Shown here: positions 1 through 8,506 of the stretch, piece after piece | Layout: every line of letters starts with the position of its first letter | Numbering within the stretch: position 1 is the stretch's first letter | NCBI GenBank assembly: GCA_036380355.1 | Contig: DASVEW010000045.1 | Coordinates: 27,862-91,861, forward strand | Reading direction: 5' to 3' | DNA: 64,000 nucleotides | Origin: JACDAN01 sp036380355 | GTDB taxonomy: Bacteria > Actinomycetota > Thermoleophilia > Gaiellales > Gaiellaceae | Translations under genes and position numbers: made by a program | The notes under the pieces: model-generated | Told to the model about the DNA's origin: nothing | What the model saw: only the letters and a program-made list of their open reading frames with translations | Database searches by the model: none

Positions 1-1321
1 TCCCCTCGGCCTCGGCCTCCGCCGCGGGCTGCTCCCCGAGCGCGCGAAGGACGTCGCTTCGCGTGACGACGCCGACGAGCCTGTCCTCCTCGACGACGGC
101 CACCCGTCCGTCTGCAGAGCCGGCCAGGGCGTCCTGTACCTCGGCCAGAGGGGCATCGGCCGCAACCGACACGACCCGCGAGCTCATGATCCCCTTCACC
201 GGCGCGTGCGACAGGCCGTGGGCGATCGCCTTGTCGAGATCCTCCCGCCCGACGGCCCCGACGAGCCGCCCCTCCTCGACGACCAGGATCCCGCTCTGCG
301 CGTAACGCTGGCAGACGACCATCGCACGGGCGACGGTCTCGTCGGGCTCGACCGCCCTGGCCGGGCGGGACATGACTTGCTCGGCGCGGACCGGCTCGCG
401 GGCTGCGGCCGCAAGTCCCTCGCTCAGGGTCTTCTGCGCTTCGTCCAGCGAGCCGCGGAAGATCGCGGACGCCGCCTCGCGGTGCCCGCCGCCGCCGAGG
501 GCCTGGGCGACGGCGGCCGCGTCGATCTCGGGCGTCCGGCTGCGGGTGACGGCGAAGACCCGATCGTCCATCTCCACGAGCAGCGCCAGCGCCCGGCAGT
601 CGGTCAGGTCGACGATCTTGTGCGCGAGGTTGGAGACGCCGTCCACGTGTCGCGGCCAGGAGACCGCCGACACGAGCACGTCGATCCCGGCCACCCGCTC
701 GGTCCGGAGAGCGGCCATCAGCGAACCGAGCAGATCGCGCTCCTCGTCCGTCAGCGGCGTGTGGAGGAAGCGCGCGAGGAGCTCCTGCCGCGCGCCGTGA
801 CGCAGGCACCACGCGAGCGCGTCGGCATCGCGCTGCGTCGCCGTCGGGTAGGTCAGCGAACCGGTGTCCTCGTGGATGCCGAGCGCAAACGCGGTCGCCT
901 CGAGCGGCGTCACCTCGATCTCTCGCTCTGCGAGGACGCCGACCAGCGTCGTCGTGAGCGCGCCGTCCTGCGAGATCACCGCGTTCTCCTGCTTGACCCA
1001 GTCGGGCAGCTCGCCGGCGTGGTGGTCGAAGACGACGGTCTCGACGTCCGGGTCGCGCGCGACCGGCTCCAGCTCGCCGAGCCGGGACGCGGAGGTGGTC
1101 TCCACGACGATCAGGCGCCGGATCGCGTCGAGCTCGAGCCGCGAGGCCTCGACGGCGTTCAGCTCGTCGGCGTGCAGGCGGTAGAACTCGCGGACGTTCC
1201 GGTTCAGCGTCCCCTGGATCGCCACGACGGCGTCCGTGTAGAGCCGCCTTGCAGCGAGCATGGAGGCGAACGCGTCGAAATCCGTGTTCGCGTGGGTTGC
1301 GATGACCTCGGGTGCCTTCAC
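1..1321 (-). CDS. DHH-DHHA1 phosphoesterase with two CBS domains (3' end cut by window edge)
   Basis: About 440 codons are visible, read from a GTG at 1321 to the window edge, so the C-terminus is missing. In order there is a DHH phosphoesterase domain (HANTDFDAF near the start, then the diagnostic FDHHAG), a DHHA1 domain with GGGGHREAA, and two CBS domains. This layout occurs in DHH-family nanoRNase/pAp-phosphatase-like proteins. It also occurs in CBS-containing tRNA nucleotidyltransferases, where a nucleotidyltransferase domain follows the CBS pair. The missing end would decide between these. It is followed on the same strand by no visible gene and preceded by ridA 15 bp away. Confidence 0.85.
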   Translation of the reverse strand, partial: MKAPEVIATHANTDFDAFASMLAARRLYTDAVVAIQGTLNRNVREFYRLHADELNAVEASRLELDAIRRLIVVETTSASRLGELEPVARDPDVETVVFDHHAGELPDWVKQENAVISQDGALTTTLVGVLAEREIEVTPLEATAFALGIHEDTGSLTYPTATQRDADALAWCLRHGARQELLARFLHTPLTDEERDLLGSLMAALRTERVAGIDVLVSAVSWPRHVDGVSNLAHKIVDLTDCRALALLVEMDDRVFAVTRSRTPEIDAAAVAQALGGGGHREAASAIFRGSLDEAQKTLSEGLAAAAREPVRAEQVMSRPARAVEPDETVARAMVVCQRYAQSGILVVEEGRLVGAVGREDLDKAIAHGLSHAPVKGIMSSRVVSVAADAPLAEVQDALAGSADGRVAVVEEDRLVGVVTRSDVLRALGEQPAAEAEAEG

Positions 1322-1336
1322 ACCCGGAATTGTGGC

Positions 1337-1732
1337 CTAGGTGAGGGCGATCGCCTCGATCTCGACCTTGGCGCCCGACGGCAGCTTCGAGATCTCGACC
1401 GTCGCGCGCGCCGGCGGGCGGTCGCCGACTCGACTCGCATAGACCTCGTTCATGCCCTGGAAGTCGTCGAGATCGACGAGGAAGACGGTGGTCTTCACGA
1501 TCCGGTCGAGGCCCGAGCCGGCCTCCTCGAGGATCGCCTGGAGGTTGTCGAAGACGCGCTCGGTCTGCTCCTGGATCGTGTCGCCGACGATCTCCGCGTG
1601 GCTCGGCTCGAGGGCGAGCTGGCCCGACACGAAGACGAGTCCGTTGGCGACGATCGCCTGCGAGTACGGGGCCCCCTGGAACGGCGCCGGCGCGGCCTCC
1701 GTGCGGACGACGCTCTTCTCTCCCACTGCCAT
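1337..1732 (-). CDS. ridA: RidA/YjgF/YER057c family enamine/imine deaminase
   Basis: 131 residues, full length for the family. RidA proteins hydrolyse reactive enamine/imine intermediates (for example 2-aminoacrylate) released by PLP enzymes. Family features are the N-terminal PYSQAI, the central FVSGQLAL segment, the conserved VKTTVFLVD strand, and a C-terminal RATVEISKLP containing the arginine expected to bind the carboxylate. The ATG lies 2 nt after the stop of the HisB-like gene, so the two are surely co-transcribed. Upstream in-frame codons lie inside that gene and are ignored. Confidence 0.93.
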   Translation of the reverse strand: MAVGEKSVVRTEAAPAPFQGAPYSQAIVANGLVFVSGQLALEPSHAEIVGDTIQEQTERVFDNLQAILEEAGSGLDRIVKTTVFLVDLDDFQGMNEVYASRVGDRPPARATVEISKLPSGAKVEIEAIALT

Positions 1733-1734
1733 CC

Positions 1735-2265
1735 CTACTCCTTTCGCGGCGCCGCCGCGTTGGCGAGCGCTCCTCCGAGGGCCTTGAAGATCGCTTCCAG
1801 CACGTGCTGTGGGTCCTCGCCGTGGAGGAGCCGTACGTGCATCGTCAGCCCCGCCGCCTCGGCGAGCTCTCGCAGGAACCCCGAGACGAGGTCGCGCTCG
1901 AGCCCGGCCACGTGCGCGTCCGACAGGTCGACGTTCGAGACGAGCAGCGGGCGGTCGGAGACCTCGAGGACCACGTTCGCGAGCGCTTCCGCCGCCGGCA
2001 TCATCGCGTCGCCGTAGCCCGTCGCGCCCCCGGCGCGCAGGACGTCCCGCAACGCCTCGCCGAGAGCGCGGCCCGCGGCTGTCGCGACGGCATCCGGACC
2101 GCCCGCCGCGACCTCGAGCTGCAGGTCGAAACCGGAGCGCTCCGCCACCAGGCCGAGCAGGTGGTCGAGCACCGGTAGACCGGTCGCGACATTGGCCCGG
2201 CCGCTTCCGCCCAGCTCGATCCGAGCGGGGAGTGTCGCCGGTTCGGGTTCCGTGGCCCTGTCCAT
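1735..2265 (-). CDS. Degenerate HisB-like (imidazoleglycerol-phosphate dehydratase fold) protein
   Basis: 176 residues from an ATG at 2265 (MDRATEPEP). The fold pattern of imidazoleglycerol-phosphate dehydratase is readable: ATGLPVLDHLLGLVAE matches the FDHML region, SDRPLLV matches the SGRP strand, and HVLEAIFKALGGAL matches the C-terminal FKAF region. However, the manganese-binding HHxxED signature is gone, the MDE catalytic segment reads PAAEA, and the second His pair before the FKA helix is reduced to QH. It is therefore unlikely to be an active dehydratase. No other his gene is nearby; it pairs with ridA. Function unknown. Confidence 0.7.
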   Translation of the reverse strand: MDRATEPEPATLPARIELGGSGRANVATGLPVLDHLLGLVAERSGFDLQLEVAAGGPDAVATAAGRALGEALRDVLRAGGATGYGDAMMPAAEALANVVLEVSDRPLLVSNVDLSDAHVAGLERDLVSGFLRELAEAAGLTMHVRLLHGEDPQHVLEAIFKALGGALANAAAPRKE

Positions 2266-2345
2266 AGCTCGAACGAGGGTATCGCAGGGCACCGGGCCCG
2301 CCGATTTCGACTGGGCGAGCCACCCCTCGGGCTCGAAGCGGCCAG

Positions 2346-3944
2346 ATGCACTCTCGAAGCGCACACCCTGCGATCCGTCTTGTTGCGGCACTTCTCCCGA
2401 TCTTCGGGGCCGCAGCACTCGGCGTGCCCGCAGCGCTGTCCGCGTCGCCCGCCCGATCGGCATCGGACACCGCGGTCGTCACGTACGAGAACCGCACCGC
2501 GCTGCACCGCGCGCTCCGGCGCTACCCGGCGCGCGTCGTGCGCCGTCTTCCCGACGTCCGTTCTGTGGAAGTTCGCCCCGCCGACCTGCGCAGCTTCGCC
2601 GCCGGCGTGTCGCGGCTTTCCGGGATCGCCTGGGTAGAGACGCCCGAGCCCCGCTTTTCGGCGGCTGAGCCGGGGCTCACCGCGATGTACTCGGCCGGTG
2701 TCCCGTACCAGTGGCAGTACACGGCCACCCGGGCGAGCACCGTGCCGGACGCCGTCCTCCGCGCCGCCGCCGGCGTGAAGATCGCCGTGATCGACACCGG
2801 CGCTGACGTCACGGCGCCCGACCTCGCGGCGAAGAGCCCGGAGACCTACAACGTCCTCAACGAGAGCACCGACGTGCGCGACTTCCATGGCCACGGCACG
2901 TTCGTGGCCTCGATTGCCGGCGGATCCGTCTCGAACGGCGAGGGCATCGCGGGCTTCGGCGGTGACGCCCAGCTGCTCCTGATCCAGTCCGGCCGCGCCG
3001 ACGGCTCCTTCACCGACGTCGACGAGGCGGACGCGATCGTCTATGCGGTCAACCACGGTGCGAAGGTGATCAACCTCTCGATCGGCGGGACGGAGACGTC
3101 CGCGATCGAGAAGAAGGCCCTCGAGTACGCGGCGCAGCACGGCGTGCTGGTCGTGGCCGCCGCCGGGAACGAGTTCGAGGACGGCAACCCGGTTGAGTAT
3201 CCGGCCGCGATCCTGCAGCCCGTGGGATCGAAGGGCCGTGGCGGCATCGGTCTCTCGGTCGGCGCGACGACGAAGAAGGGGACCCGCGCGTCCTTCTCCA
3301 ACACGGGCTCGTGGATCTCGCTCGCCGCGCCCGGCGCGGACGTCCTCGGCGCCGTCTCGTCCTACTCGAAGTCACGCGACTGGCCGCGCTATCCCCTGCC
3401 CGGGTCGAGCCGCGGGATCTACGGCTTCTCGAGCGGCACGTCGTTCTCGGCGCCGCAGGTCGCCGGCGCCGCTGCGCTCGTCTGGGCGGCGAACCCCTCG
3501 CTGACGCGCGATCAGGTCGCCTGGATCCTCAAGCGCTCGGCCTCCGGCGACGGGCGCTGGACGAAGAGCCTCGGCTACGGCGTCCTCGACGTCGGCCGCG
3601 CGGTCGCGACGGCGCAGAACGGCGGCGAGATCGTCCCGCCGGCGCGCGCGTTCGCGTCGCTGCGCGTCCTCCGACGGCAGGTTCGCCGGACCCGCATCCG
3701 CGTGCGCGCGAAGCTGGGCTCGCGCCTCGGCGCGATCTCGCCGGCCGGACGCCGCGTCTCGCTCCAGATCCGGCGCGACGGCAGGTGGCATCGGATCGCC
3801 CGTGCCCGGACGAAGGGCGGCGGGCGTGTCGTCCTGAAGACGCGGCTGCGACCCGGCCGCTACGTGCTGCGCGTCAGGTACGCCGGCGCGCCGGAGCTGA
3901 CGGCAGCCGCCTCCGGCCGGCTCGTCCTGCGGGTCCGGCGCTAG
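2346..3944 (+). CDS. Secreted subtilisin-like serine protease (S8)
   Basis: 532 residues with an N-terminal signal peptide (hydrophobic residues about 9-32, Ala-rich end). A propeptide-like region follows to about residue 135. The catalytic domain has the complete S8 triad: Asp150 in AVIDTG, His183 in HGHGTFVA, and Ser366 in GTSFSAP, with the oxyanion Asn in AAAGNE. After the catalytic domain (about residue 425) an Arg-rich tail of beta-strand character follows, resembling the Ig-like extensions of secreted actinobacterial subtilases. It is divergent from the HisB-like/ridA pair and convergent with murA, the stops lying 10 nt apart. Confidence 0.92.
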   Translation: MHSRSAHPAIRLVAALLPIFGAAALGVPAALSASPARSASDTAVVTYENRTALHRALRRYPARVVRRLPDVRSVEVRPADLRSFAAGVSRLSGIAWVETPEPRFSAAEPGLTAMYSAGVPYQWQYTATRASTVPDAVLRAAAGVKIAVIDTGADVTAPDLAAKSPETYNVLNESTDVRDFHGHGTFVASIAGGSVSNGEGIAGFGGDAQLLLIQSGRADGSFTDVDEADAIVYAVNHGAKVINLSIGGTETSAIEKKALEYAAQHGVLVVAAAGNEFEDGNPVEYPAAILQPVGSKGRGGIGLSVGATTKKGTRASFSNTGSWISLAAPGADVLGAVSSYSKSRDWPRYPLPGSSRGIYGFSSGTSFSAPQVAGAAALVWAANPSLTRDQVAWILKRSASGDGRWTKSLGYGVLDVGRAVATAQNGGEIVPPARAFASLRVLRRQVRRTRIRVRAKLGSRLGAISPAGRRVSLQIRRDGRWHRIARARTKGGGRVVLKTRLRPGRYVLRVRYAGAPELTAAASGRLVLRVRR

Positions 3945-3951
3945 CCGCCGC

Positions 3952-5262
3952 CTAGCTCTCGACCCGGTCGATCTTCGCGCCGAGCGCGCGCAGGCGCTCG
4001 TCGATCCGCTCGTAGCCGCGGTCGATCTCGCCGACGTTTCCGATCGTCGAAACGCCGTCCGCGCAGAGGCTCGCGATCAGCATCGCCATGCCGGCCCGGA
4101 TGTCCGGGCTCGCCATGCGCTGGCCGTAGAGCCTCGCCGGGCCGGTCACGACCGCCCGGTGGGGGTCGCAGAGGATGATCCGCGCGCCCATCGAGACCAG
4201 CTTGTCGACGAAGAACAGCCGGTTCTCGAACATCTTCTCGAAGATCAGCACGGTGCCCCGCGCCTGCGTCGCGACGGCGAGCGCTATCGACGTGAGGTCG
4301 GCGGGGAAGGCGGGCCACGGCCCGTCCTCGATCTTCGGGATCTGATCGCCCAGGTCGTCCTCGATCACCAGCTCCTGACCCGGCGGGACGCGGACCCTCG
4401 AGTCCTGGAGCTCGACCTCCACGCCGAGTCGCCGGAATACCGGCAGGATCGGCACGAGGTCCTCGATCTGCACGTCCTCGATCGTGACGTCGCCGCCCGT
4501 GACCGCGGCGAGGCCGATGAAGCTGGCGACCTCGATGTGCTCCGGCGCGATCCGCCACTCGCCGCCGCCGAGCTGCTGGACGCCCCGGACGCGCAGGAGG
4601 TTGGAGCCGATGCCCTCGATGCGGGCTCCGAGCGAGCCGAGGAAGCGGCAGAGGTCCTGGACGTGCGGCTCGCAGGCGGCGTTCCCGATCACGGTCTCGC
4701 CGGCGGCGAGGGTCGCGGCCATGACGGCGTTCTCGGTCGCCATCACGCTCGCCTCGTCCAGGAAGATCCGGCGGCCCTGGAGCCCCGAGGTCCTCATGTC
4801 GAAGCGGCCGTTGATCTCGACCTCGACTCCCAGCTCGGCGAGGGCGTGGACGTGCGGGTCGAGCCGGCGGCGCCCGATCACGTCACCGCCCGGCGGCGGG
4901 ACGCTCGCGCGGCCGAGGCGGGCGAGCAGCGGGCCGGCGAGCAGGAACGATGCCCGGATCTGGCTGCAGAGGTCGGGGTCGAGATCGGCCTTGTGCGCGT
5001 TCGCGGGGTCGATGCGGATCACGTTCGGCCCGATCCACTCGACGTCGGCTCCGACGTCGGCGAGGAGCGCGACCATGGTGTCCACGTCCCGGATGCGCGG
5101 GACGTTCGAGAGCGTCACCGGCTCGCTCGCGAGCAGGGTCGCGGCGAGGATCGGCAGCGCCCCGTTCTTGTTCCCGGCTGCGGCGACGCGGCCGCCGAGG
5201 GGCGTCCCTCCTTCGATGACGAAGCTCTCCATCAGGCCGCTGGAGACGAGTGTGGCCGACAT
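3952..5262 (-). CDS. murA: UDP-N-acetylglucosamine 1-carboxyvinyltransferase MurA (Asp active site)
   Basis: First committed step of peptidoglycan synthesis: enolpyruvyl transfer from PEP to UDP-GlcNAc in the cytoplasm. The N-terminal ESFVIEGG and the GNKNGALPILAATLL motif are diagnostic. In the active-site loop the usual Cys is replaced by Asp (PPGGDVIGRRRLDPH, residue 127 here), as in Mycobacterium MurA. That change is known to prevent alkylation by fosfomycin. I chose the ATG at 5262 (436 aa) because a TACGAT box lies 9 nt upstream and no ribosome site precedes the alternative ATG at 5232, which would give the more usual MESFVIEGG start (426 aa). Confidence 0.95.
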   Translation of the reverse strand: MSATLVSSGLMESFVIEGGTPLGGRVAAAGNKNGALPILAATLLASEPVTLSNVPRIRDVDTMVALLADVGADVEWIGPNVIRIDPANAHKADLDPDLCSQIRASFLLAGPLLARLGRASVPPPGGDVIGRRRLDPHVHALAELGVEVEINGRFDMRTSGLQGRRIFLDEASVMATENAVMAATLAAGETVIGNAACEPHVQDLCRFLGSLGARIEGIGSNLLRVRGVQQLGGGEWRIAPEHIEVASFIGLAAVTGGDVTIEDVQIEDLVPILPVFRRLGVEVELQDSRVRVPPGQELVIEDDLGDQIPKIEDGPWPAFPADLTSIALAVATQARGTVLIFEKMFENRLFFVDKLVSMGARIILCDPHRAVVTGPARLYGQRMASPDIRAGMAMLIASLCADGVSTIGNVGEIDRGYERIDERLRALGAKIDRVES

Positions 5263-5270
5263 GAGCGGAC

Positions 5271-5277
5271 TATCGTA
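5271..5277. promoter_or_regulatory. Symmetric -10 box between murA and the HD-domain gene
   Basis: The 7-mer TATCGTA reads as a TAnnnT -10 element on both strands. It sits 9 nt before the plus-strand ATG at 5287 and 8 nt before the minus-strand ATG at 5262 (gaps from the 7-mer ends). It fits a bidirectional promoter giving leaderless or nearly leaderless transcripts. Confidence 0.5.
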
Positions 5278-5286
5278 CTGGGCACC

Positions 5287-5862
5287 ATGGAGGTCACCCG
5301 CGAGCGCGCCTGGGACACGTTGACTCGTTACACGAAGAGCGAGGGGCTCCTGCGCCATGCCCTCGCGGTCGAGGCCGCGGTTCGTGCGTATGCGCGCAAG
5401 CTCGGGGGCGACGAGGGGCTCTGGGGCGCGACTGCGCTCCTCCACGACTTCGACTACGAGATCCACCCGACGCTCGACAAGCACCCGCAGGACGGGGCCG
5501 CGATCCTGCGCGAGGAGGGGTATCCGGAGGAGCTGATCGAGTCGGTGCTGTCGCATGCCGAGCACCTGGCGATGCCGCGCGACACGGATCTGAAGCGCGC
5601 GCTGTTCGCGTGCGACGAGCTGGCCGGGTTCGTCCACGCTTGCGGGCTGGTGCGGCCGGACGGGATCGAGACGCTCACGCCGAAGTCGGTGAAGAAGAAG
5701 CTGAAGCAGCCGTCCTTCGCGGCCGGGGTTCACCGGGACGAGGTCTATGCCGGCGCTGAGCTGCTGGGCGTCGACTTCGACGAGCACATCCAGACGGTGA
5801 CGGACGCGATGAAGCCGATTGCAGGCGAGCTCGGGCTGCGCACGGCGGCGGACGCGGCATGA
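5287..5862 (+). CDS. HD-domain phosphohydrolase family protein
   Basis: 191 residues. HD proteins are metal-dependent phosphohydrolases. The expected metal ligands are visible: His in LLRHALAVE, the HD pair in ALLHDFDYE, a histidine in VLSHAEH, and a downstream Asp in FACDELAGF. It resembles small stand-alone HD hydrolases of unknown substrate (YedJ/YqeK-like). The stop overlaps the next ATG by 4 nt (ATGA), so it forms a two-gene operon with the VOC protein. Confidence 0.85.
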   Translation: MEVTRERAWDTLTRYTKSEGLLRHALAVEAAVRAYARKLGGDEGLWGATALLHDFDYEIHPTLDKHPQDGAAILREEGYPEELIESVLSHAEHLAMPRDTDLKRALFACDELAGFVHACGLVRPDGIETLTPKSVKKKLKQPSFAAGVHRDEVYAGAELLGVDFDEHIQTVTDAMKPIAGELGLRTAADAA

Positions 5863-6245
5863 CCCCGCGATTCGAGGCCGTCGGCACGATCGTCTCGGAC
5901 ATGGGCCGCGCGATCGAGTTCTATCGCCAGCTCGGGCTCGAGTTCACGGAGGGCGCGGAGGGCGAGGGCCATGCGGAGGCGTCCGTGGCCGGCGTTCGGC
6001 TGATGTTCGACACCGAGGATGTCATCCGCTCGTTCGATCCGGAGTGGCAGCGGCCCACGGGCGGCCATCGCTCGTCGCTCGCATTCCGCTGCGACTCGCC
6101 CGGCGAGGTCGACGCTGCGTACGCGGCGCTGCTCGAGCACGGGGGAACGCCTCACAAGGAGCCTTGGGACGCGTTCTGGGGCATGCGCTACGCGCAGATC
6201 TGGGACCCCGACGGCAACCTCGTCGACCTCTTCGCGGATCTCTAG
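5859..6245 (+). CDS. VOC superfamily (glyoxalase/bleomycin-resistance-like) protein
   Basis: 128 residues built as two beta-alpha-beta-beta-beta modules: GTIVSDMGRAIEFYRQLGL at the start, and the typical IWDPDGNLVDLF motif near the end that carries the C-terminal metal-ligand glutamate/aspartate position. VOC proteins include isomerases, dioxygenases and antibiotic-binding proteins; nothing here shows the substrate. It overlaps the HD gene by 4 nt. Confidence 0.85.
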   Translation: MTPRFEAVGTIVSDMGRAIEFYRQLGLEFTEGAEGEGHAEASVAGVRLMFDTEDVIRSFDPEWQRPTGGHRSSLAFRCDSPGEVDAAYAALLEHGGTPHKEPWDAFWGMRYAQIWDPDGNLVDLFADL

Positions 6246-6266
6246 GCTCGGCGGGCTGCGGCCGGA

Positions 6267-7361
6267 TCAGCCGGCGAGGCGCCGAAGCCCGGATACGAGG
6301 CGAGTCAGGTCCTCCTCGCTCGTCCAGTAGCCGCACGAGGCGCGCAGGAGATCGGTCCCGGGCAGGTCGCGGACGATCACCCCCTCCTCGCCGAGCGTCG
6401 TCGCAGCCGCCCGCGCGTCGCCCTCCCAGCGCCACGAGACGAGCGTGGCGTGGCCGGGCTCGGTCACCACGTCGAAGCCCTCCTCCAGGAGCAGCTGCCG
6501 ACACCGCTCGGTCAGCTCGCGCGCCCGCTCGAACCGCCACTCAGGAAGCTCCTCGAGAGCCGCGACGAGCGCCTCGAGGAAGCTGACCGGAATCCAGCCC
6601 GGATCGAAGCGACTCGCACCCTCGCGCGGCTCGAACCGGCCGTCGCGCTCGTAGCTCGCCTGCGAGAAGTAGCTCGGGAGCCGCACCTCCAGCCGCTCCG
6701 GATCCCTGACGTAGAGGCCGCCGGTCGGCGACGGGCCGCAGAGCCACTTCTGCCCGGAAACGGTGTAGAAGTCGAGCTCCGAGGCGTCGACGAGGATCGC
6801 ACCGACCGACTGGGCCCCGTCCACGAGGAGCGGCACGTCGACCGCCTCGCGCAGCTCCTCGAGCGGAGTCACGTGCCCGTTGATCCAGAGGACGTGCGAG
6901 AGCGCTACGAGACGCGTCCGCGGCCCGACCTCGCCGACGATCGCCTCGAGCGCCTCGGCCGCCGGCCGGTCCCGAACCGCCGCCACCCGCACGCTCGCAC
7001 CCGAGACGTGCAGCGCTCCGAGCAGGCCGAAGTGCTCGGCATCCGTCGTCACGATCTCGTCGCCCGGCTCGAGGCCCAGGCCGGACATGACGATCCGGCA
7101 GCCCTCCGTCGTCGAGCTCGTCAGGGCCATGCGCTCGGCGGGAACCGCGATCTGGGCGGCCAGCGCCGCGCGCAGCCGGTCGCGGCCCTCGTTCATCCGG
7201 TCGTAGTACGGCCGGCCGGAACGACCCGCCTCGAGCTCGTCCCGCTCGGCCGCGACGAGCGCCTCGTACGTCCGCCGTGCAAGCGGCCCCACCGACCCGG
7301 CGTTCAGGTACGCGTACTTCGCGAGAACGGGGAAGGCCGCCCGCGCTTCCTCGTAGGTCAC
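6267..7361 (-). CDS. PLP-dependent aminotransferase, class V (cysteine-desulfurase-like)
   Basis: 364 residues from a GTG at 7361 that overlaps the stop of the upstream nuclease gene (GTGA), which fixes the start. Features of fold-type I class V enzymes: LNAGSVGPL near the N-terminus, LVDGAQSVGAI with the PLP-binding Asp, and the Schiff-base lysine in YTVSGQKWLCGP. The SQAS segment and the C-terminal small domain are present. Related proteins include cysteine desulfurases, isopenicillin-N-epimerase-like and ergothioneine lyase (EgtE)-like enzymes. The substrate cannot be told from sequence alone. Confidence 0.87.
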   Translation of the reverse strand: MTYEEARAAFPVLAKYAYLNAGSVGPLARRTYEALVAAERDELEAGRSGRPYYDRMNEGRDRLRAALAAQIAVPAERMALTSSTTEGCRIVMSGLGLEPGDEIVTTDAEHFGLLGALHVSGASVRVAAVRDRPAAEALEAIVGEVGPRTRLVALSHVLWINGHVTPLEELREAVDVPLLVDGAQSVGAILVDASELDFYTVSGQKWLCGPSPTGGLYVRDPERLEVRLPSYFSQASYERDGRFEPREGASRFDPGWIPVSFLEALVAALEELPEWRFERARELTERCRQLLLEEGFDVVTEPGHATLVSWRWEGDARAAATTLGEEGVIVRDLPGTDLLRASCGYWTSEEDLTRLVSGLRRLAG

Positions 7362-8140
7362 GTGACGACCTCGACCTCGACCGGCGCGTGATCCGAGAGC
7401 GCCAGCTCGCCGAGCCGCCGGCGAGCCGGCGTCCAGCGGTCGTACGGGCCCGTGGAGGCGCCGCGCGCCACCACGTGGTCGATCCCGGGTCCCGCCTTCG
7501 TGTACCCGTCCAGCTGCTCGATCGTGACCGAGCGCGCCGTGTCCACGTTGAAATCGCCCGCGAGGATCGCAGGCGCGTCGCCCGCCAGCGCGGCGGCCCA
7601 CTCCGCGGCGCGCACGATCTCGGCGTCGGGCACGCGCGGGTTCCGCGCCTTCGTCGCGTGGAGGTTCGCGAGGACGAGCCCGCCCTCGAGCCGCACCGCC
7701 ACGCACTGACGCCGCTCCCTCCCCCACGCGAGCTGCGAGACGAGCGGGAGACCGAGCCGCCGCCCCTCGCGGAGCCGGAACCCGAGCGGATTCAGCGTCA
7801 GCACGTGCCGCGCGAGGATCGGCCGCTCCGGCGCGACGAGGATCGCGTTCGCCTGCCCCTCGAACCCGGACCGCAGCAGACCGGGATGCAGGTCGGTGAT
7901 CACACGTCCGAGCTCCGCCGTGGACGGAAGCGGCCCGATCGACGGCCGCGCCGCGACCTCGCTGTACACCTGCATCCCGCTCCACTCGCCGATCCGTCCG
8001 AGAGCCCACGGCGGGACCTCCTGCAGGCACACGACGTCCGGCGCGTCCTGCGTCACGAGCCGAACCATCTCCTCGACGTAGCGGCGACGTCCGGGCGGGA
8101 CCGTGTTGCCGTGGAACAGGTTCCAGGTGCGGACGATCAC
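7358..8140 (-). CDS. Endonuclease/exonuclease/phosphatase (EEP) family protein
   Basis: 260 residues beginning at a GTG. The EEP/DNase-I fold motifs occur in order: RTWNLFHGN, CLQEVPP with the metal-binding Glu, NLHATK, GDFNVD, and the C-terminal SDHAPV with the catalytic Asp-His. No signal peptide or membrane segment is visible, so it is probably a cytoplasmic hydrolase of nucleic acid or phosphoester substrates. A TACAGT box lies exactly 6 nt before the start, suggesting a leaderless mRNA. It overlaps the downstream aminotransferase. Confidence 0.88.
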   Translation of the reverse strand: MIVRTWNLFHGNTVPPGRRRYVEEMVRLVTQDAPDVVCLQEVPPWALGRIGEWSGMQVYSEVAARPSIGPLPSTAELGRVITDLHPGLLRSGFEGQANAILVAPERPILARHVLTLNPLGFRLREGRRLGLPLVSQLAWGRERRQCVAVRLEGGLVLANLHATKARNPRVPDAEIVRAAEWAAALAGDAPAILAGDFNVDTARSVTIEQLDGYTKAGPGIDHVVARGASTGPYDRWTPARRRLGELALSDHAPVEVEVVT

Positions 8141-8145
8141 GGCGG

Positions 8146-8152
8146 TACTGTA
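8146..8152. promoter_or_regulatory. Symmetric -10 box between the EEP gene and the 101-aa gene
   Basis: TACTGTA gives a TAnnnT hexamer on each strand. The minus-strand start (8140) is 6 nt from its hexamer. The plus-strand GTG (8161) is 9 nt from its hexamer and is also directly preceded by GGGAGG. Confidence 0.5.
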
Positions 8153-8160
8153 GGGAGGCC

Positions 8161-8466
8161 GTGGCCGGTCGCTTCGCAGAGCTGATCGCGCGTCAGCTCG
8201 ACCTCTTCGAGGAGCAGGACGCGGAGTTCCTGCGCCGCGTGGACGAGGCGGAGCAGGCCTACGACGACGCTGACCGTGAGACCGCGGAGGAGGTCTTCGG
8301 CCGCTACCAGGAGCTCGTCGAGCACGGCACCGAGGCGCTCGGAGAGATGCGCGACGCCTACGCCGGCACGCTCGACGGCGACGACGCCGACGAGTACGTC
8401 GCCGAGTTCAACCAGACGGTGATCGACCGCCTGCCGCGCTTCGGCCTGGAGATCGAGGACGTCTGA
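8161..8466 (+). CDS. Small acidic helical protein of unknown function
   Basis: 101 residues from a GTG. Strongly acidic and almost certainly all helical (runs such as DEAEQAYDDADRETAEEV), without Cys, signal or membrane segments. Codon use is high-GC like its neighbours and the reading frame is supported by the upstream GGGAGG and TACTGT box. I do not recognise a family. It stands alone between the EEP gene and the following membrane protein. Confidence 0.7.
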   Translation: MAGRFAELIARQLDLFEEQDAEFLRRVDEAEQAYDDADRETAEEVFGRYQELVEHGTEALGEMRDAYAGTLDGDDADEYVAEFNQTVIDRLPRFGLEIEDV

Positions 8467-8506
8467 GGACGTTGTTTCTCCCCGAGCGGGGTGCTAGACC
8501 GGACGC

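Noticed and set aside
206..2017. Long open plus-strand frame of 603 codons
   Set aside because: Arginine-rich shadow opposite the DHH-CBS, RidA and HisB-like genes, which have clear family motifs.
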